Part shown: one piece after another, positions 16,518 to 25,809 of the stretch
How the letters are laid out: the number at the start of each line of letters is the position of its first letter
Numbering within the stretch: position 1 is the first letter of the stretch
Origin: Wenyingzhuangia heitensis
GTDB lineage: Bacteria; Bacteroidota; Bacteroidia; Flavobacteriales; Flavobacteriaceae
Length of the DNA stretch: 64,000 nucleotides
Reading direction: 5' to 3'
Assembly: GCF_011762155.1 (NCBI RefSeq)
Contig: NZ_JAASQL010000001.1
Location: forward strand, 372,001 to 436,000
The notes under the pieces: generated by a model
What the model was told of the DNA's origin: nothing
Seen by the model: only the letters and a program-made list of their open reading frames with translations
Databases searched by the model: none
Translations under genes and position numbers: made by a program

Positions 16518-17897
16518 TTATTTAATTGTCTTGCAAATATTACCAATTAATTTATCAAATAAAGGATAAAACCCAACTCTTCCTAATTGTGTAACTCCAA
16601 AACGAACAATTACCAAATCTTTAGAAGGAATTACAAAAATACGTTGTCCTTGGTAACCATCTGCATAAAAACAATCTGCAGGAACATTGGGCATAAAATT
16701 CCCTTTGTTTAACCACCATTGTCCTCCATATTCACCTTTAGATGTTTTGTTGGGGGTGCTAATGTATTTTATCCAGTTTGGATGTAAAATTTGTTCGTTA
16801 TTCCAGATTCCTTTGTCTAGCATTAATTGCCCAAATTTAGCCCAATCTCTAGTGGTTGCCCAGCTGTAAGATGATGCTACATAATTATTTTTTAAATCCG
16901 TTTCTAAAACCATAGAATGCATTCCTATTTTATCAATTAACTCTTTGTATGGAAAATCCATATATGATTGTTCTGATGCAAATTGTTTTTTTAACAAAGC
17001 AGATAAAATATTACTGGTTCCAGAAGAGTAGTTAAACATGGTTTCTATAGGATATTCTAATGTTTTGCTTAAAGGCCTTTTGGTAAGGTCAACATCATCA
17101 AAAAGCATTTGGGTCACATCGCAAATTGTCTTATAGTTTTCTTTCCACTCCAATCCACTTTCCATTCTTAATAAATGATTGGTTGTAATCTTCTTTCTGT
17201 CATCTTGTAACCAATCAGGAAAATCGGTAATAGGTTTATTAATATCAAATAAATTCTTGTTTTCTAAAACTCCAAAACAAGTAGTTAGTAAGCTTTTGGT
17301 GATGGACCAACCTTGCAAAAGAGAGTTTTCATCAAAACCAGAGGCATATTTTTCTGAAATAATTTTTCCTTTGTAAAGCACTAAAATAGATCGGGTTTGT
17401 TTTATTCCGTCTGGATGATTCTCTACAAAACAATTACTTGTTAAACTGTCTAAAGTTTTTGTATCTATATTAGAAAATATGTGTTTTTCTGGAGCTAAAT
17501 TTCCGTAAGGATAAGGTTTGTTAATTGGGGTTAAATTTCGATTTGGTACTAAATAATCTTTGGTGAAATCTTTATCAGAATGAATCAATACAGCACCTAC
17601 TCCTTTTCTGTAAACAGCTTTTTTAGAAGACATTCCTAGTACGGTGGCTAAAGAGGAGTTATATGTTTTGTCAACAACAGTAGTGGCAAGTTTAGTTAAA
17701 GGACCATGGTTGTCTGTTTTATTAGTGTAGTCAACATTTCTATGTGCTAAAAAATAACTACTAGCCATGTTTTTTGCTGTAAATCCAGATATCAATTTAA
17801 GTTTTGAATAATTAAATGCAAAAACGATTACAATAATTAAAAGAAGACCAATTCCTGTCATTTTTAAGATTTTCATTTTAAAAACTTTTTTAAACAA
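16518..17897 (-). CDS. serine hydrolase, beta-lactamase class C / esterase family
   Basis: About 452-459 residues; the start is either 17897 or the ATG 21 nt inside (MKILKMTG). An N-terminal membrane segment (GIGLLLIIVIVFAFNY) anchors or exports it. The class C serine beta-lactamase fold is marked by the S-x-x-K nucleophile motif (WSITKSLLT) and a Tyr motif (FNYSSGTSNILS), with GQWWLNKG and ADGYQGQRIFVIP further on. It probably acts in the periplasm on peptides, esters or peptidoglycan fragments. Resistance to beta-lactams is not implied. It is the first gene of the operon with the two exporter subunits. Confidence 0.88.
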   Translation of the reverse strand: MFKKVFKMKILKMTGIGLLLIIVIVFAFNYSKLKLISGFTAKNMASSYFLAHRNVDYTNKTDNHGPLTKLATTVVDKTYNSSLATVLGMSSKKAVYRKGVGAVLIHSDKDFTKDYLVPNRNLTPINKPYPYGNLAPEKHIFSNIDTKTLDSLTSNCFVENHPDGIKQTRSILVLYKGKIISEKYASGFDENSLLQGWSITKSLLTTCFGVLENKNLFDINKPITDFPDWLQDDRKKITTNHLLRMESGLEWKENYKTICDVTQMLFDDVDLTKRPLSKTLEYPIETMFNYSSGTSNILSALLKKQFASEQSYMDFPYKELIDKIGMHSMVLETDLKNNYVASSYSWATTRDWAKFGQLMLDKGIWNNEQILHPNWIKYISTPNKTSKGEYGGQWWLNKGNFMPNVPADCFYADGYQGQRIFVIPSKDLVIVRFGVTQLGRVGFYPLFDKLIGNICKTIK

Positions 17898-17967
17898 GTT
17901 ACTAATTTATAATGAGTACATAACTAAAAGAGTTGGTTGAGGTTTTTAAGTTTAGGACTTAAAAAAG

Positions 17968-17975
17968 TACCTTTG
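17968..17975 (+). promoter_or_regulatory. sufS -7 promoter box
   Basis: TACCTTTG, a full match to TAnnTTTG, 18 nt before the sufS ATG at 17994. The longer open frame starting at 17937 lies upstream of it and would not be transcribed. The -33 element is not clear. Confidence 0.55.
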
Positions 17976-17993
17976 TTACAAAGATTTATATCT

Positions 17994-19208
17994 ATGATAC
18001 ATATTGATAAAGTAAGAGCAGATTTTCCAATTTTACAACAACAAGTAAACGGAAAACCTTTAGTGTATTTTGACAATGGTGCTACCAGTCAAAAACCACA
18101 AGAGGTGATAGATGCAATTACAAATTATTATACCACTATAAACTCTAATGTTCACAGAGGTGTACATACTTTAAGTCAATTAGCTACAGATGAATTTGAA
18201 GCTACTAGACGTAAATTAAAAGCACATTTTAATCCTACTCACGAACACGAAATCATTTTTACTCGTGGAACTACCGAAGGAATTAATTTAGTAGCTAGCA
18301 CTTTAACCTCTTTGGTAAAAAGTACAGATGAAATTATTATTTCTGCTTTAGAACATCACTCAAACATTGTTCCTTGGCAATTGTTGTGCGAGAGAACAGG
18401 AGCTACACTAAAAGTAATTCCTATGAATGATAAAGGTGAGTTGCTAATGGATGTGTATGATGAGTTGTTAACAGAAAACACAAAAATTGTAGCTGTAAAT
18501 CATATTTCTAATGCATTGGGAACACTAAACCCTGTAGAAGAAATTATAGAAAAAGCACACAAAGTAGGAGCTTGGGTGTTAATAGATGGAGCACAATCTT
18601 GTCCGCATTTAAGAATTGACTTACAGGCTTTAAATTGTGACTTTTTTACGTGTTCTGCTCATAAAATGTGTGGACCTACAGGAATAGGATTTTTATATGG
18701 TAAAGAAACTATTTTAAACCAATTACCACCCTACCACGGTGGAGGTGAAATGATTAAAGATTGTTCTTTTGAAAAAACTACCTATGCAGAATTGCCTCAT
18801 AAGTTTGAAGCTGGAACTCCTAATATAGCAGATGTAATTGCATTTGGAACCGCCATAGATTACATCAATAAAATTGGTTTAGAAAATATTGAAGCTTATG
18901 AACATGAGCTTTTAGAATATGGAACAGAACAATTAAGTAAAATACCTGGTTTAAAAATTTATGGAACTGCAAAAAATAAAGCGAGTGTAATTTCTTTTAA
19001 TATTGGAAATTTGCATCCTTTTGATGTAGGAACTATTGTAGATAAATTAGGAGTAGCAGTAAGAACAGGTCACCATTGTACACAGCCTATTATGACTCGT
19101 TTTGATATTCCTGGAACCGTTAGAGCTTCTTTTGCTTTCTACAATACAAAAGAAGAAATAGATGTTTTAGTAAGTGCTTTGCAAAAAGCAGTAATGATGT
19201 TGTCATAA
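17994..19208 (+). CDS. sufS: cysteine desulfurase SufS (group II)
   Basis: 404 residues. PLP enzyme that removes sulfur from cysteine as a persulfide for iron-sulfur cluster assembly. The PLP lysine is K224 (CSAHKMCGP) and the catalytic cysteine is C362 in the SufS-type motif RTGHHCTQP. The N-terminus RADFPILQQQVNGKPLVYFDNGATSQKP (in parts) is standard for SufS. The ATG at 17994 is chosen because it follows the -7 box and matches the family start. No sufBCD or sufE is visible on either side, so the gene stands apart from its scaffold partners in this window. Confidence 0.95.
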   Translation: MIHIDKVRADFPILQQQVNGKPLVYFDNGATSQKPQEVIDAITNYYTTINSNVHRGVHTLSQLATDEFEATRRKLKAHFNPTHEHEIIFTRGTTEGINLVASTLTSLVKSTDEIIISALEHHSNIVPWQLLCERTGATLKVIPMNDKGELLMDVYDELLTENTKIVAVNHISNALGTLNPVEEIIEKAHKVGAWVLIDGAQSCPHLRIDLQALNCDFFTCSAHKMCGPTGIGFLYGKETILNQLPPYHGGGEMIKDCSFEKTTYAELPHKFEAGTPNIADVIAFGTAIDYINKIGLENIEAYEHELLEYGTEQLSKIPGLKIYGTAKNKASVISFNIGNLHPFDVGTIVDKLGVAVRTGHHCTQPIMTRFDIPGTVRASFAFYNTKEEIDVLVSALQKAVMMLS

Positions 19209-19242
19209 AGTTTATATTTACAAGCTCAAAAAAAACCTTGAT

Positions 19243-19701
19243 ATGTCTTATCCAAGTATTTTTAAAGTTGAAACTTTAGCAAATAATAAAAAACGCTTAG
19301 ATAAATTAACGACAAAATCTAAGCCGTTATGGGGTAGAATGAATGCTGCTCAAATGTTGGCTCATTTAAACCTTACATACGATACTTCTAGAGGAAAAGT
19401 AAGAATAGAGCTACAGCCGTTTATGCATTTTTTTGTAAAAACTTTTTTAAAAAGAACTATAGTAGGAGACAAGCCTTACCCTAAAAATGCTAAAACTGCT
19501 GCTTATTATGAAGTGGTTGATGATAAAAATTTTGAAGAAGAAAAATCAAATTTATTACAGAATATGCAATGGGCTTTTGAAAAAGGAGAGCATTATTTTG
19601 AAGGGCGATTAACAGGATCTTTTGGAAGGTTAACGGCCAAAGAATGGAGTAACTTATTTCAAAAACATTTAGATCACCATTTTCAACAATTTGGACTGTA
19701 A
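19243..19701 (+). CDS. DUF1569 / DinB-like protein
   Basis: 152 residues. It has the DinB-type helical bundle features: WGRMNAAQMLAHLN near residue 30-43 and HLDHHFQQFGL at the C-terminus, supplying three histidines that would bind a metal. The family is close to DUF1569. Some DinB relatives are thiol-dependent transferases, but this subgroup has no assigned reaction. It begins 34 nt after sufS and may share its transcript. Confidence 0.8.
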   Translation: MSYPSIFKVETLANNKKRLDKLTTKSKPLWGRMNAAQMLAHLNLTYDTSRGKVRIELQPFMHFFVKTFLKRTIVGDKPYPKNAKTAAYYEVVDDKNFEEEKSNLLQNMQWAFEKGEHYFEGRLTGSFGRLTAKEWSNLFQKHLDHHFQQFGL

Positions 19702-19772
19702 TAAACAAGGTGTTCAATATCCTGATTTATAAATAAGGTATTGGAGAATAAACCATTTGGATACAATAAATT

Positions 19773-20702
19773 ATGAAGTCAAAAAAATTAAAAGATAAAA
19801 TAGAAAATAGAGAAGGAGGTTACCTTTTTTATGGATTAACACCTCCAAAAAAATCTACAGATAACCAAAAAATAGCTGGAATTGCACAACGACAAATGGA
19901 TCGTTTACAGGGTTTAGATATTGATGGTTTAATTTTATACGATATTCAAGATGAGGCTTCTAGAAATAACAACCCTAGACCGTTTCCGTTTATGTCTACT
20001 TGGGCACCAGATGAATATGCAAATACCTATTTAAAAGATTTAAAAGTTCCTAAAATTATCTATAAAAGTGTAGGTAAGTTCACCAAAGAATCTTTAAAAA
20101 AGTGGTTGGTAGACAATGAAAATTCTATTGATTTAACGGTGTTTGTAGGAGCACCTTCAAAAGAGCAGCACGTATATTTGTCTTTACAAGATGCATATAA
20201 AATTAAAAAAGAATCGGACTCTACTATTAAAATGGGTGGAGTTACCATTCCAGAACGTCATTTTATAAAAGGAGATGAACATATAAGGTTGTCTAATAAA
20301 ATAGCAAACGGATGTTCTTTTTTTATATCGCAATGTGTTTATAATTTAGACAATGCAAAAGACATGTTGTCTGATTATTTTTTTTATACTAAAGAAAATA
20401 ACATCGAACCAAAACCAATTATTTTTACGCTAACACCTATAGGTTCTTTAAAAACATTAGAGTTTACTAAATGGTTAGGTATTGATATTCAACGTTGGTT
20501 AGAAAATGAGTTAAAAGTATCTTCAGATATTTTAAATGCATCTATTGGTATTTGTAAATACATAGCCAATGATTTGATTAATTTTGCCAAAGAAAAAAAT
20601 ATGCCAATAGGTTTTAATATTGAATCTGTTGCTATTCGTAAAGCAGAAATTGATGCCTCTATAGAGTTGGTGAAAACCATTAAAGAAATGATGAAAGCAT
20701 AA
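19773..20702 (+). CDS. divergent methylenetetrahydrofolate reductase-like TIM-barrel protein
   Basis: 309 residues. The overall pattern fits the MTHFR fold: YGLTPPKKS at strand 1, DIDGLILYDIQDEA, KMGGVTIPERH, and GCSFFISQCVYNLDNAKDM with the barrel's late-strand FxxxQ feature. Two catalytic positions known from E. coli MetF appear lost. The FExxPP glutamate is replaced (YGLTPP), and the RGD-type aspartate region reads VFVGAPSKEQ. It may therefore not be the cellular MetF, and another folate or C1 role is possible. It ends at a strong terminator shared with asd. Confidence 0.7.
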   Translation: MKSKKLKDKIENREGGYLFYGLTPPKKSTDNQKIAGIAQRQMDRLQGLDIDGLILYDIQDEASRNNNPRPFPFMSTWAPDEYANTYLKDLKVPKIIYKSVGKFTKESLKKWLVDNENSIDLTVFVGAPSKEQHVYLSLQDAYKIKKESDSTIKMGGVTIPERHFIKGDEHIRLSNKIANGCSFFISQCVYNLDNAKDMLSDYFFYTKENNIEPKPIIFTLTPIGSLKTLEFTKWLGIDIQRWLENELKVSSDILNASIGICKYIANDLINFAKEKNMPIGFNIESVAIRKAEIDASIELVKTIKEMMKA

Positions 20703-20725
20703 GTTTTAGGATCTTCTAAAATAGA

Positions 20726-20763
20726 AAACCCCATCAAAATTTAAAATCTTGATGGGGTTTTTA
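20726..20763. terminator. bidirectional terminator between the MTHFR-like gene and asd
   Basis: A 13-bp perfect stem (20726-20738 with 20750-20762, core CCCCATCAA) flanked by A and T runs, with an 11-nt loop. It serves both converging genes. Confidence 0.9.
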
Positions 20764-20786
20764 TATAAATTTTTTTTACTTAACTA

Positions 20787-21785
20787 TTATGCAGGTAACA
20801 AACCTTTAGCTAATAAATATTCAGCAATTTGTACCGTGTTTGTGGCAGCACCTTTACGCAAGTTATCAGCAACAATCCACATATTTAGTGTATTTGGTAA
20901 AGATTCATCTCTACGAATACGTCCTACAAAAACCTCATCTTTATCATGAGCTAAAGCAGGCATTGGGTAAATATTGTTTGCCAAATCATCTTGTATAATT
21001 ACTCCAGGAGTAGCTTCTAAAATAGCTCTTACTTCAGCCAAATCAAAATCGTTGGCAAACTCTACGTTTACAGCTTCAGAGTGACCACCAGCAGTAGGAA
21101 TACGAACTGCAGTTGCAGTAACAGCAAAAGAATCATCACCTAAAATTTTCTTAGGCTCTTTTACCAATTTCATTTCTTCTTTAGTGTATCCGTTGTCCAT
21201 AAAAACATCACAATGTGGAATTGCGTTACGGTTAATAGGATAGTTGTATGCCATCTCACCGTCAGTAATTCCGTTTTGCTCGTTTTCTAATTGTCTAACC
21301 GCAGCAACACCAGTTCCAGAAACAGATTGATAGGTAGAAATTATCAAACGCTTCATTTTATATTTTTTATGCAAAGGAGCCAAAGCCATTACTAATTGAA
21401 TAGTAGAACAGTTTGGGTTTGCTATAATTTTATCTTCAGCAGTTAATACATCACCATTAATTTCTGGAACTACTAATTTTTTAGTAGGATCCATTCTCCA
21501 TGCAGAAGAATTATCAACAACTGTAGTTCCAGCTGCAGCAAATTTTGGAGCCCATTCTACAGAAGTATCTCCACCTGCAGAAAATAAAGCAACATCTGCA
21601 TTCATTTTAACAGCATCTTCTAAGGTTACTACCGTGTAGTTTTTACCTTTATATTCTAATTGTTTACCTGCAGAACGTGCCGATGCAACAGGAATTAATT
21701 CTGTTATAGGAAAATTTCTTTCTGCTAATACTTTTAACATTACCGTACCTACCATTCCGGTAGCTCCTACTACTGCTACTTTCAT
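20787..21785 (-). CDS. asd: aspartate-semialdehyde dehydrogenase
   Basis: 332 residues. NADPH-dependent reduction of aspartyl phosphate to the semialdehyde, the branch point to lysine/diaminopimelate, threonine and methionine. The Rossmann start MKVAVVGATGMVGTVMLKVL, the catalytic cysteine C126 in NPNCSTIQ, SGTGVAAVRQLENEQNG and the C-terminal GRIRRDES and MWIVADNLRKGAA are all present. The length is typical of the bacterial enzyme. It is transcribed alone, divergent from sdhC across a 418-bp gap. Confidence 0.96.
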   Translation of the reverse strand: MKVAVVGATGMVGTVMLKVLAERNFPITELIPVASARSAGKQLEYKGKNYTVVTLEDAVKMNADVALFSAGGDTSVEWAPKFAAAGTTVVDNSSAWRMDPTKKLVVPEINGDVLTAEDKIIANPNCSTIQLVMALAPLHKKYKMKRLIISTYQSVSGTGVAAVRQLENEQNGITDGEMAYNYPINRNAIPHCDVFMDNGYTKEEMKLVKEPKKILGDDSFAVTATAVRIPTAGGHSEAVNVEFANDFDLAEVRAILEATPGVIIQDDLANNIYPMPALAHDKDEVFVGRIRRDESLPNTLNMWIVADNLRKGAATNTVQIAEYLLAKGLLPA

Positions 21786-22203
21786 ATTTATATTGTTTTA
21801 ATTTCTAGTTTGTTCAAAAATTGAATTTGCAAATATGCTAAAAATGTATGTTGCAAAAGAATGCTTAACCTAAAATGTATACGATTTGTTAAATTTTCAT
21901 CTAATTTTAGTTTTTTAGAAGATAATTAAACGTGATTTATGGCTAACATATTGTAAAGTAGTTGGTTGAAGTGTCTTTTTGGTGTTTGAGTATAAGAATG
22001 TAGTTGAAGATTGGTTTTTAAAAATACTTAGAAATGGAGGAATTTGGTGTTGAAATTTTTAATTAAAATTAGAGATTTGATAATTCTTTAAACTTTAGCT
22101 TGTAATCTCTCTAAATTAAGGTTGAAAATGATGTTTATCATAAAAAAATCAATCAAATACTTTAAATTTGTTTAGCGTTTATTAACAAAATAATTTCAAA
22201 CTA
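21786..22203. other. 418-bp divergent intergenic region between asd and sdhC
   Basis: No open frame longer than about 15 codons and no tRNA-like structure was seen. It holds the sdhC -7 box (22163-22170), a 10-bp palindrome ATTTGCAAAT at 21825-21834 near the asd start, and AT-rich sequence. The long leader may carry regulation of sdh, but I could not identify a riboswitch or operator. Confidence 0.6.
22163..22170 (+). promoter_or_regulatory. probable sdhC -7 promoter box
   Basis: TAAATTTG, a full TAnnTTTG match, 33 nt upstream of the sdhC ATG. No good -33 TTG lies at 17-23 nt, so an activator may be needed or the true promoter may lie elsewhere in the long gap. Confidence 0.45.
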
Positions 22204-22866
22204 ATGAGTGGATTTTTATCTTCTTCTATCGGAAGAAAAGTAGCCATGGCCCTTTCGGCTTTTTTCCTGATGTTTTTCTTGATTATGCATATTGCAATCA
22301 ACTTAACATCTTTATTCAGCGAGGACCTTTTTAATCAATTGTCTCATTTTATGGGAACCAATCCTTTGGTACAATTTGCATTACAACCAGTGTTAATTTT
22401 GGGTGTTGTATTTCACTTTGTAATGGGGTTTGTTTTAGAGGCTAAAAATAAAAGTGCTCGTAATATTAAGTATGTAAAAAATAATGGTGCTGCGAACTCA
22501 ACTTGGGTAAGTAGAAACATGATTTATTCTGGATTGGCAATTCTTGCTTTTATTGTATTACATTTTGTTGATTTTTGGTTTCCAGAAATTAACCACAAGT
22601 ACATTGCACATTTACCTACAGATCCTAATAGATATTTTGGTGAATTGGTACACAAGTTTCACTCTCCAGTTAGAACAGGTGCTTATGTAGCTGCTTTTGC
22701 GTTTTTAGCATTACACTTGTTACACGGGTTTAAATCTGCATTCCAATCTAGTGGAATGAGTGCTAAACGTGCTGTTAAATTAGAGACTGCATCAAAAATT
22801 TATGCAATTGGTATTCCTGTAGGATTTATCATTATTGCTTTGTTTCACCATTTTAATCAACACTAA
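22204..22866 (+). CDS. sdhC: succinate dehydrogenase cytochrome b558 subunit
   Basis: 220 residues, five membrane helices, the single-subunit di-heme type (as in Bacillus and Wolinella) found in Bacteroidota. It begins GFLSSSIGRKVAMALSAFFLMFFLIMH (in parts), with heme-ligand histidine candidates in LIMHIAINL, FHFVMGF, LHFVDFW and ALHLLHGF. It anchors SdhAB in the inner membrane and passes electrons to menaquinone. It is the first gene of sdhCAB, with 12 nt to sdhA. Confidence 0.95.
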   Translation: MSGFLSSSIGRKVAMALSAFFLMFFLIMHIAINLTSLFSEDLFNQLSHFMGTNPLVQFALQPVLILGVVFHFVMGFVLEAKNKSARNIKYVKNNGAANSTWVSRNMIYSGLAILAFIVLHFVDFWFPEINHKYIAHLPTDPNRYFGELVHKFHSPVRTGAYVAAFAFLALHLLHGFKSAFQSSGMSAKRAVKLETASKIYAIGIPVGFIIIALFHHFNQH

Positions 22867-22878
22867 GACATTTTAACT

Positions 22879-24891
22879 ATGGCATTAGATTCTAAAGTAC
22901 CACAAGGTCCTATCGCTGATAAATGGACGGACTATAAAAATCATATCGATTTAGTAAACCCTGCTAACAAACGTAACATTGATGTTATTGTTGTAGGGAC
23001 AGGTTTGGCAGGAGGTTCTGCTGCTGCAACTTTGGCTGAATTAGGATATAACGTAAAGGCATTTGCATACCAAGATTCACCTCGTAGAGCGCACTCTATT
23101 GCTGCTCAAGGGGGAATTAACGCAGCAAAAAATTACCAAGGAGATGGAGACTCTACTTACAGATTGTTTTACGATACTGTAAAAGGAGGAGATTACCGTG
23201 CTCGTGAAGCTAACGTATATCGTTTGGCTGAGGTATCTGCAAATATTATTGACCAATGTGTAGCTCAAGGTGTCCCTTTTGCTCGTGATTATGGAGGATT
23301 ACTAGACAACCGTTCTTTTGGTGGGGTATTAGTATCTCGTACTTTTTATGCAAAAGGACAAACAGGACAACAATTGTTATTAGGGGCTTATTCTGCCATG
23401 AACCGTCAAATTGGTCGTGGAAAAATTAAAATGTACAACCGTCATGAAATGATGGATGTTGTTTTAGTTGATGGAAAAGCAAGAGGAATTATTACTCGTA
23501 ACTTAGTTACTGGAGAGGTTGAAAGACATTCTGCACATGCAGTTGTAATTGCATCAGGGGGTTACGGAAACGTATTTTTCTTATCAACAAATGCAATGGG
23601 TTCTAACGTTTCTGCATCATGGAAAATCCATAAAAAAGGAGCGTATTTTGCAAATCCTTGTTATACACAAATTCACCCAACATGTATTCCAGTTTCGGGA
23701 GATCATCAGTCTAAATTAACGTTGATGTCTGAATCTTTACGTAATGATGGACGTATTTGGGTTCCTGCTAAATTAGAAGATGCACAAGCAATTAGAGAAG
23801 GTAAGAAAAAACCTACTGATTTATCAGAAGCAGACAGAGATTATTATTTAGAAAGAAGATATCCTGCATTTGGAAACTTAGTACCTCGTGATGTTGCATC
23901 AAGAGCTGCTAAAGAACGTTGTGATGCTGGTTTTGGTGTAAATAAGACAGGAGAAGCTGTTTATTTAGATTTTGCTGCTGCTTTTGTTCGTTATGGAACG
24001 GAACAAGCTTTAATTCATGGAGATCATAATCCTTCTGCAGAAAAAATAGATAAGTTAGGTAAAGAGGTTGTAAAAGCTAAATACGGAAACTTATTTCAGA
24101 TGTATGAAAAAATTGAAGATGAGAATCCTTACGAAACTCCAATGAAGATTTACCCAGCCGTACACTATACAATGGGTGGTACTTGGGTAGATTATAATTT
24201 AATGACAACCATTCCTGGATGTTATTGTATTGGAGAAGCAAATTTCTCTGATCATGGTGCGAACCGTTTGGGAGCTTCTGCATTAATGCAAGGTTTAGCA
24301 GATGGATATTTTGTATTACCATATACTATTGGAGATTATTTATCTGATGATATTAGAACTGGAGCAATTCCAACAGATTCACCTGAGTTTGAAGAAGCTG
24401 AAAAATCAGTGAAAGATCAAATCAATTTCTTTGTAAATAATAATGGAACTAAATCTGTGGATCATTTCCACAAACGTTTAGGTAAAATTATGTGGAACAA
24501 AGTAGGTATGGCTCGTAATAAACAAGGTTTAACAGAGGCAATGGCTGAAATTAAAGCTTTACGTGAGGAGTTCTGGAAAGATGTAAAAGTTCCAGGAAAG
24601 GGAGATACTTATAATGAAGAGTTAGCAAAAGCTGGACGTGTAGCAGATTTCTTAGAATTAGGAGAGTTGTTTGCAAAAGATGCTTTGGTAAGAGAAGAAT
24701 CTTGTGGAGGTCATTTCCGTGAAGAATCTGCTGAAACTGAAGGTCCACAAAAGGGAGAAGCTAAAAGAGATGATGTAAACTTTGCTTTTGTTTCTGCATG
24801 GGAATATAAAGGAGAGCCTGCAGATGCAGTTTTACATAAAGAAGAGTTAGAGTTTAACGATATTGAGTTAAAAACAAGATCATATAAATAA
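22879..24891 (+). CDS. sdhA: succinate dehydrogenase flavoprotein subunit
   Basis: 670 residues. It oxidises succinate to fumarate (or the reverse) with covalent FAD. The dinucleotide-binding motif is [19 protein letters not shown], and the flavinylated histidine is H72 in [13 protein letters not shown]. Catalytic-region motifs [25 protein letters not shown] and [25 protein letters not shown] are present. The length and motifs fit the SdhA/FrdA family with a di-heme b subunit. It is the middle gene of the operon, 8 nt before sdhB. Confidence 0.97.
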   Translation: MALDSKVPQGPIADKWTDYKNHIDLVNPANKRNIDVIVVGTGLAGGSAAATLAELGYNVKAFAYQDSPRRAHSIAAQGGINAAKNYQGDGDSTYRLFYDTVKGGDYRAREANVYRLAEVSANIIDQCVAQGVPFARDYGGLLDNRSFGGVLVSRTFYAKGQTGQQLLLGAYSAMNRQIGRGKIKMYNRHEMMDVVLVDGKARGIITRNLVTGEVERHSAHAVVIASGGYGNVFFLSTNAMGSNVSASWKIHKKGAYFANPCYTQIHPTCIPVSGDHQSKLTLMSESLRNDGRIWVPAKLEDAQAIREGKKKPTDLSEADRDYYLERRYPAFGNLVPRDVASRAAKERCDAGFGVNKTGEAVYLDFAAAFVRYGTEQALIHGDHNPSAEKIDKLGKEVVKAKYGNLFQMYEKIEDENPYETPMKIYPAVHYTMGGTWVDYNLMTTIPGCYCIGEANFSDHGANRLGASALMQGLADGYFVLPYTIGDYLSDDIRTGAIPTDSPEFEEAEKSVKDQINFFVNNNGTKSVDHFHKRLGKIMWNKVGMARNKQGLTEAMAEIKALREEFWKDVKVPGKGDTYNEELAKAGRVADFLELGELFAKDALVREESCGGHFREESAETEGPQKGEAKRDDVNFAFVSAWEYKGEPADAVLHKEELEFNDIELKTRSYK

Positions 24892-24899
24892 GAAAGACC

Positions 24900-25646
24900 A
24901 TGGATATGAATTTAAAACTTAAAATCTGGCGACAAAATGGAGCCAACGATGAAGGTAAAATGGTAGACTATAGCCTTAGTAAGGTGTCTCCAGATATGTC
25001 TTTCTTAGAAATGTTAGATGTATTAAATGAGCAAATAATTAACGAGGGTGGAGAGCCTATCGCATTTGATCACGATTGTCGTGAAGGAATTTGTGGTATG
25101 TGTTCTTTATATATTAATGGTGAAGCGCACGGACCTGATAGAGGAATTACTACTTGTCAGTTACATATGCGTAAGTTTAAGGACGGAGATACTATTTATA
25201 TAGAGCCTTTCCGTGCTAAAGCTTTTCCTGTAATTAAAGATTTAGTAGTAGACCGTACTGCTTTTGATAGAATTCAGCACCAAGGAGGATTTATTTCTGT
25301 AAATACTTCAGGAAATACACAAGATGCAAACTCATTGCCAATTTCTAAGCATGCTGCTGATGAAGCAATGGATGCTGCAACTTGTATTGGTTGTGGAGCT
25401 TGTGTGGCAACTTGTAAAAATTCATCAGCTATGTTGTTTGTTGGAGCAAAAGTATCTCAATATGCTTTGCTACCACAAGGACAAGTTGAGGCTGCGGATA
25501 GAGTACGTAACATGGTTGCACAAATGGATGCGGAAGGTTTTGGTAACTGTACAAACACTGGAGCTTGTGAGGTAGAATGTCCTAAAGGAATTTCTTTAGA
25601 TAACATTGCTCGTATGAACCGAGAATTTTTTAAAGCAAACATCTAG
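24900..25646 (+). CDS. sdhB: succinate dehydrogenase iron-sulfur subunit
   Basis: 248 residues (a second ATG at 24906 is equally possible as start). The 2Fe-2S ligands sit in [20 protein letters not shown], with a distal cysteine in TTCQLHM. The C-terminal ferredoxin-like domain has [13 protein letters not shown] and [15 protein letters not shown] for the remaining clusters. It transfers electrons from FAD to the cytochrome subunit. A terminator follows at 25677. Confidence 0.97.
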   Translation: MDMNLKLKIWRQNGANDEGKMVDYSLSKVSPDMSFLEMLDVLNEQIINEGGEPIAFDHDCREGICGMCSLYINGEAHGPDRGITTCQLHMRKFKDGDTIYIEPFRAKAFPVIKDLVVDRTAFDRIQHQGGFISVNTSGNTQDANSLPISKHAADEAMDAATCIGCGACVATCKNSSAMLFVGAKVSQYALLPQGQVEAADRVRNMVAQMDAEGFGNCTNTGACEVECPKGISLDNIARMNREFFKANI

Positions 25647-25676
25647 TCATATAAAATCTTTAATAAAGATCAATTT

Positions 25677-25710
25677 AAACCTCTTTCTGTATATAGAAAG
25701 AGGTTTTTTT
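25677..25710 (+). terminator. terminator after sdhCAB
   Basis: A 12-bp perfect stem (25677-25688 with 25695-25706, core CCTCTTTCT), a 6-nt loop and a run of seven T ending at 25710. Confidence 0.92.
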
Positions 25711-25809
25711 ATGCTGTTTTCTCATAAATAACGTTTTCGGTAAAAATACTATTTAGTCTTTTATTTGATTGATGTATAAAATACCTTTAGTGTATAAAAG
25801 GTTAAGGTT

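Noticed and set aside
16518-17897. Antibiotic-resistance beta-lactamase
   Set aside because: The SxxK and Tyr motifs only place it in the class C/esterase superfamily. The membrane anchor and exporter operon do not suggest a resistance enzyme.
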